DNA from: Burkholderia glumae LMG 2196 = ATCC 33617
GTDB lineage: Bacteria; Pseudomonadota; Gammaproteobacteria; Burkholderiales; Burkholderiaceae
Length of the DNA stretch: 64,000 nt
Assembly (NCBI RefSeq): GCF_000960995.1
Contig: NZ_CP009434.1
Span: forward strand, 744,001 to 808,000
Reading direction: 5' to 3'
Shown: in pieces, positions 62,612-64,000 of the stretch
How positions within the stretch are numbered: the first letter of the stretch is position 1
Layout of the letters: every line of letters starts with the position of its first letter
Program-made: the position numbers and the translations under genes
The notes under the pieces: generated by a model
Databases searched by the model: none
The model's input: the letters and a program-made list of their open reading frames with translations, nothing else
What the model was told of the DNA's origin: nothing

Positions 62612-64000
62612 TTATCTCCGTTGGAAGTCGGGCGAGACGAGCAGCAGCGCGAGCGCGGTGGTGGCGCTTTCGGCATGCGACACGGCGGTGGCGGTCGGCT
62701 CGCTCAGCGTGCCGGCGAACAGCGCGCGGCCGAGCAGGCGCGGATCGGTGCGCCCGCCGCTGCGCGCGGCGAGCCGCTGGGCAATCTCGACGCGGCGCAC
62801 CAGCGCATCGGGCGCGGCCCAGCTGGCGGCCACGTCGTCGTAGCCGGCGGGCGAGCCGGGGCGCCAGACCGGCTGGCCGAGCTGGCTCAGCAGCGGCGCG
62901 GCGCGCAGCCCGCCGAGCGTGGTCCAGCCGAGCCCGCGCAGCGCCGACACGGCCCAGTCCCAGGGCGTCTTGAACTTGATCGCGGACGGCGCCCATGCCT
63001 CGGGCGAGGCCACCAGCGCGCGATAAACGGTGGGCAGGTCGCCGCCGCTCTGGTCGAAGGCGCGCGCCAGGCGCTCGGTCAGCGCGGCGGGGGGATCGTC
63101 GGCGACGAAATGGCGGCCGAGCTGGAACGCGAGGTGGCGCCCGGTGGCGGGCGCGCGCGCCAGATCGCGCAGGATCGCCAGCGCCTGTGCTTCGTTTTCC
63201 TGATCATAGCGGCGGCCCAGCACGGTGCGCGCGCCGGGCTCGTGCTGCGCGGCGCGGAACACGAACGCGCCGGGCGGCGCGTTGCCGGGCTGCGGGCCGC
63301 GCGTGCCCGCCACGCTCCAGCCGGTGAGCGCGCGCGCGAACTCGGTGACGTCGGCCTGGGTGTAGCCGCTGCGCGCGCCGAGCGTGTGCAGCTCCATGAT
63401 CTCGCGCGCGAGATTTTCGTTGAGGCCGCGCCGGTGGGCCGGGTCGCGGGCGTCGGCGCGCAGCGCGGCACGGCTGTCGGGGCCGACCGAGCGGGTCTGG
63501 TCGAGGAACAACTGCATCGCCGGATGGCGCTCGACGGCCACCAGCAGGTCCTCGAAGCGGCCCAGCACGTGCGGACGGATCGCCTCCATCTCGAACGCGC
63601 CGGCCAGCCCGGCGACCTGCCCCTTGTCGATCGAGACCGCGAAATGGTTGGCCCAGAAATGCACCAGCCGCTCGACGAATGGCGCGGGCGTGACGAGCGC
63701 GCTCGCAACGCGTGCATCCACCGCGTCGCGGTAGACCTCCATGCTTTCGCGGCGGATCGTCTGGTTCACGGCTTGACGGAGCGCCGCTGCCGAGGCCGTG
63801 GGCGAGCCCGCGGAGGCCGCCGGGAGCGCCGCCGCCGGCGGGCTCGAGGCGCCGGCGCGCAGCTGGCTGCGTTGGTCGCCGAAATGCGTGGCGAGCGCGA
63901 CCGCGCCGGGCGTGTCGGCCCAGGCGGCGGGGCGCGGCTCGTAGCGGGAGAACTGGTCGATCAGCCAGCCGGCCGGATCGGTCGGGACCGGCTCGTCGGC
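62612..64000 (-). CDS. DUF1800-family protein (partial, N-terminus beyond the window)
   Basis: The frame runs from the right edge to 62612, about 462 codons, with no start needed inside the window. Near the edge it has GWLIDQFSRYEPRPAAW, typical of the early part of DUF1800, and later HFWANHFAVSIDKGQVAGLAGAFEMEAIRPHVLGRFEDLL, NENLAREIMELHTLG and PWDWAVSALRGLGW. A GTG at 63769 is internal, not the real start, since conserved sequence continues upstream. An Ala/Pro-rich segment sits near 63780-63850. It is cotranscribed with the DUF1501 gene. Confidence 0.92.
   Translation of the reverse strand, partial: ADEPVPTDPAGWLIDQFSRYEPRPAAWADTPGAVALATHFGDQRSQLRAGASSPPAAALPAASAGSPTASAAALRQAVNQTIRRESMEVYRDAVDARVASALVTPAPFVERLVHFWANHFAVSIDKGQVAGLAGAFEMEAIRPHVLGRFEDLLVAVERHPAMQLFLDQTRSVGPDSRAALRADARDPAHRRGLNENLAREIMELHTLGARSGYTQADVTEFARALTGWSVAGTRGPQPGNAPPGAFVFRAAQHEPGARTVLGRRYDQENEAQALAILRDLARAPATGRHLAFQLGRHFVADDPPAALTERLARAFDQSGGDLPTVYRALVASPEAWAPSAIKFKTPWDWAVSALRGLGWTTLGGLRAAPLLSQLGQPVWRPGSPAGYDDVAASWAAPDALVRRVEIAQRLAARSGGRTDPRLLGRALFAGTLSEPTATAVSHAESATTALALLLVSPDFQRR

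Overview
The window is high-GC proteobacterial DNA that looks like Burkholderia sensu stricto. The clues are the flagellin, PdxR/MocR and PaiB types, FabV, a second groESL pair, a cobalamin riboswitch in front of cbtBA, a TPR-AraC regulator of the HrpB kind, and overall codon use. A plant-associated species (glumae/gladioli/plantarii group) and a secondary replicon would fit, but this is inference. No rRNA, tRNA, CRISPR array or phage was seen.

Layout. 1-9.8 kb: a tightly packed plus-strand operon, entered mid-gene. It holds a flavin reductase end, a HEXXH-motif protein, and full-length IlvD, MetC-like and GshA-like enzymes, plus a two-component-type flavin monooxygenase, a BenE-type transporter and an enolase-superfamily enzyme. 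A convergent LysR gene follows. 11.5-28.9 kb: mostly ordinary genes: GNAT, a flagellin with a near-consensus sigma-28 promoter, a hydrolase, KatE, FabV, PaiB with a MocR regulator, a TRIC channel, AraC with a DMT exporter, LysR with PhnX, and a gamma-family PLP enzyme with an Lrp regulator. 29-34.6 kb: a signalling block (chemoreceptor, response regulator with a degenerate receiver, EAL-HDOD protein, HTH-GAF protein) in which a palindrome is shared by two upstream regions. 34.8-39.8 kb: a recombination-scarred, partly AT-rich stretch with an HrpB-like regulator, an H-NS-like gene stopped by TGA at a conserved Trp, IS6 and IS402-type remnants, and a small exported orphan protein.

39.8-50.9 kb: the most interesting segment. 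Two divergent operons flank a LuxR-type regulator. The left operon encodes a diiron fatty-acid hydroxylase-like protein, a homocitrate-synthase-like enzyme fused to a cupin, and a TauD-like dioxygenase. The right operon encodes a CaiB-type CoA-transferase, an SDR, a split chromate-transporter pair and a divergent aconitase. A Claisen-condensing synthase together with an aconitase suggests a 2-oxoacid chain-extension or alkylmalate-isomerising pathway tailored by oxidation. I do not recognise the product.

51-64 kb: groESL, riboswitch-cbtBA, a VC0807-like membrane protein, an aromatic-acid MFS transporter, a YaiI protein, an exported hypothetical protein, signal peptidase I, a decayed DASS transporter next to an Ldh2-type dehydrogenase, and a DUF1800/DUF1501 pair that runs off the right edge.
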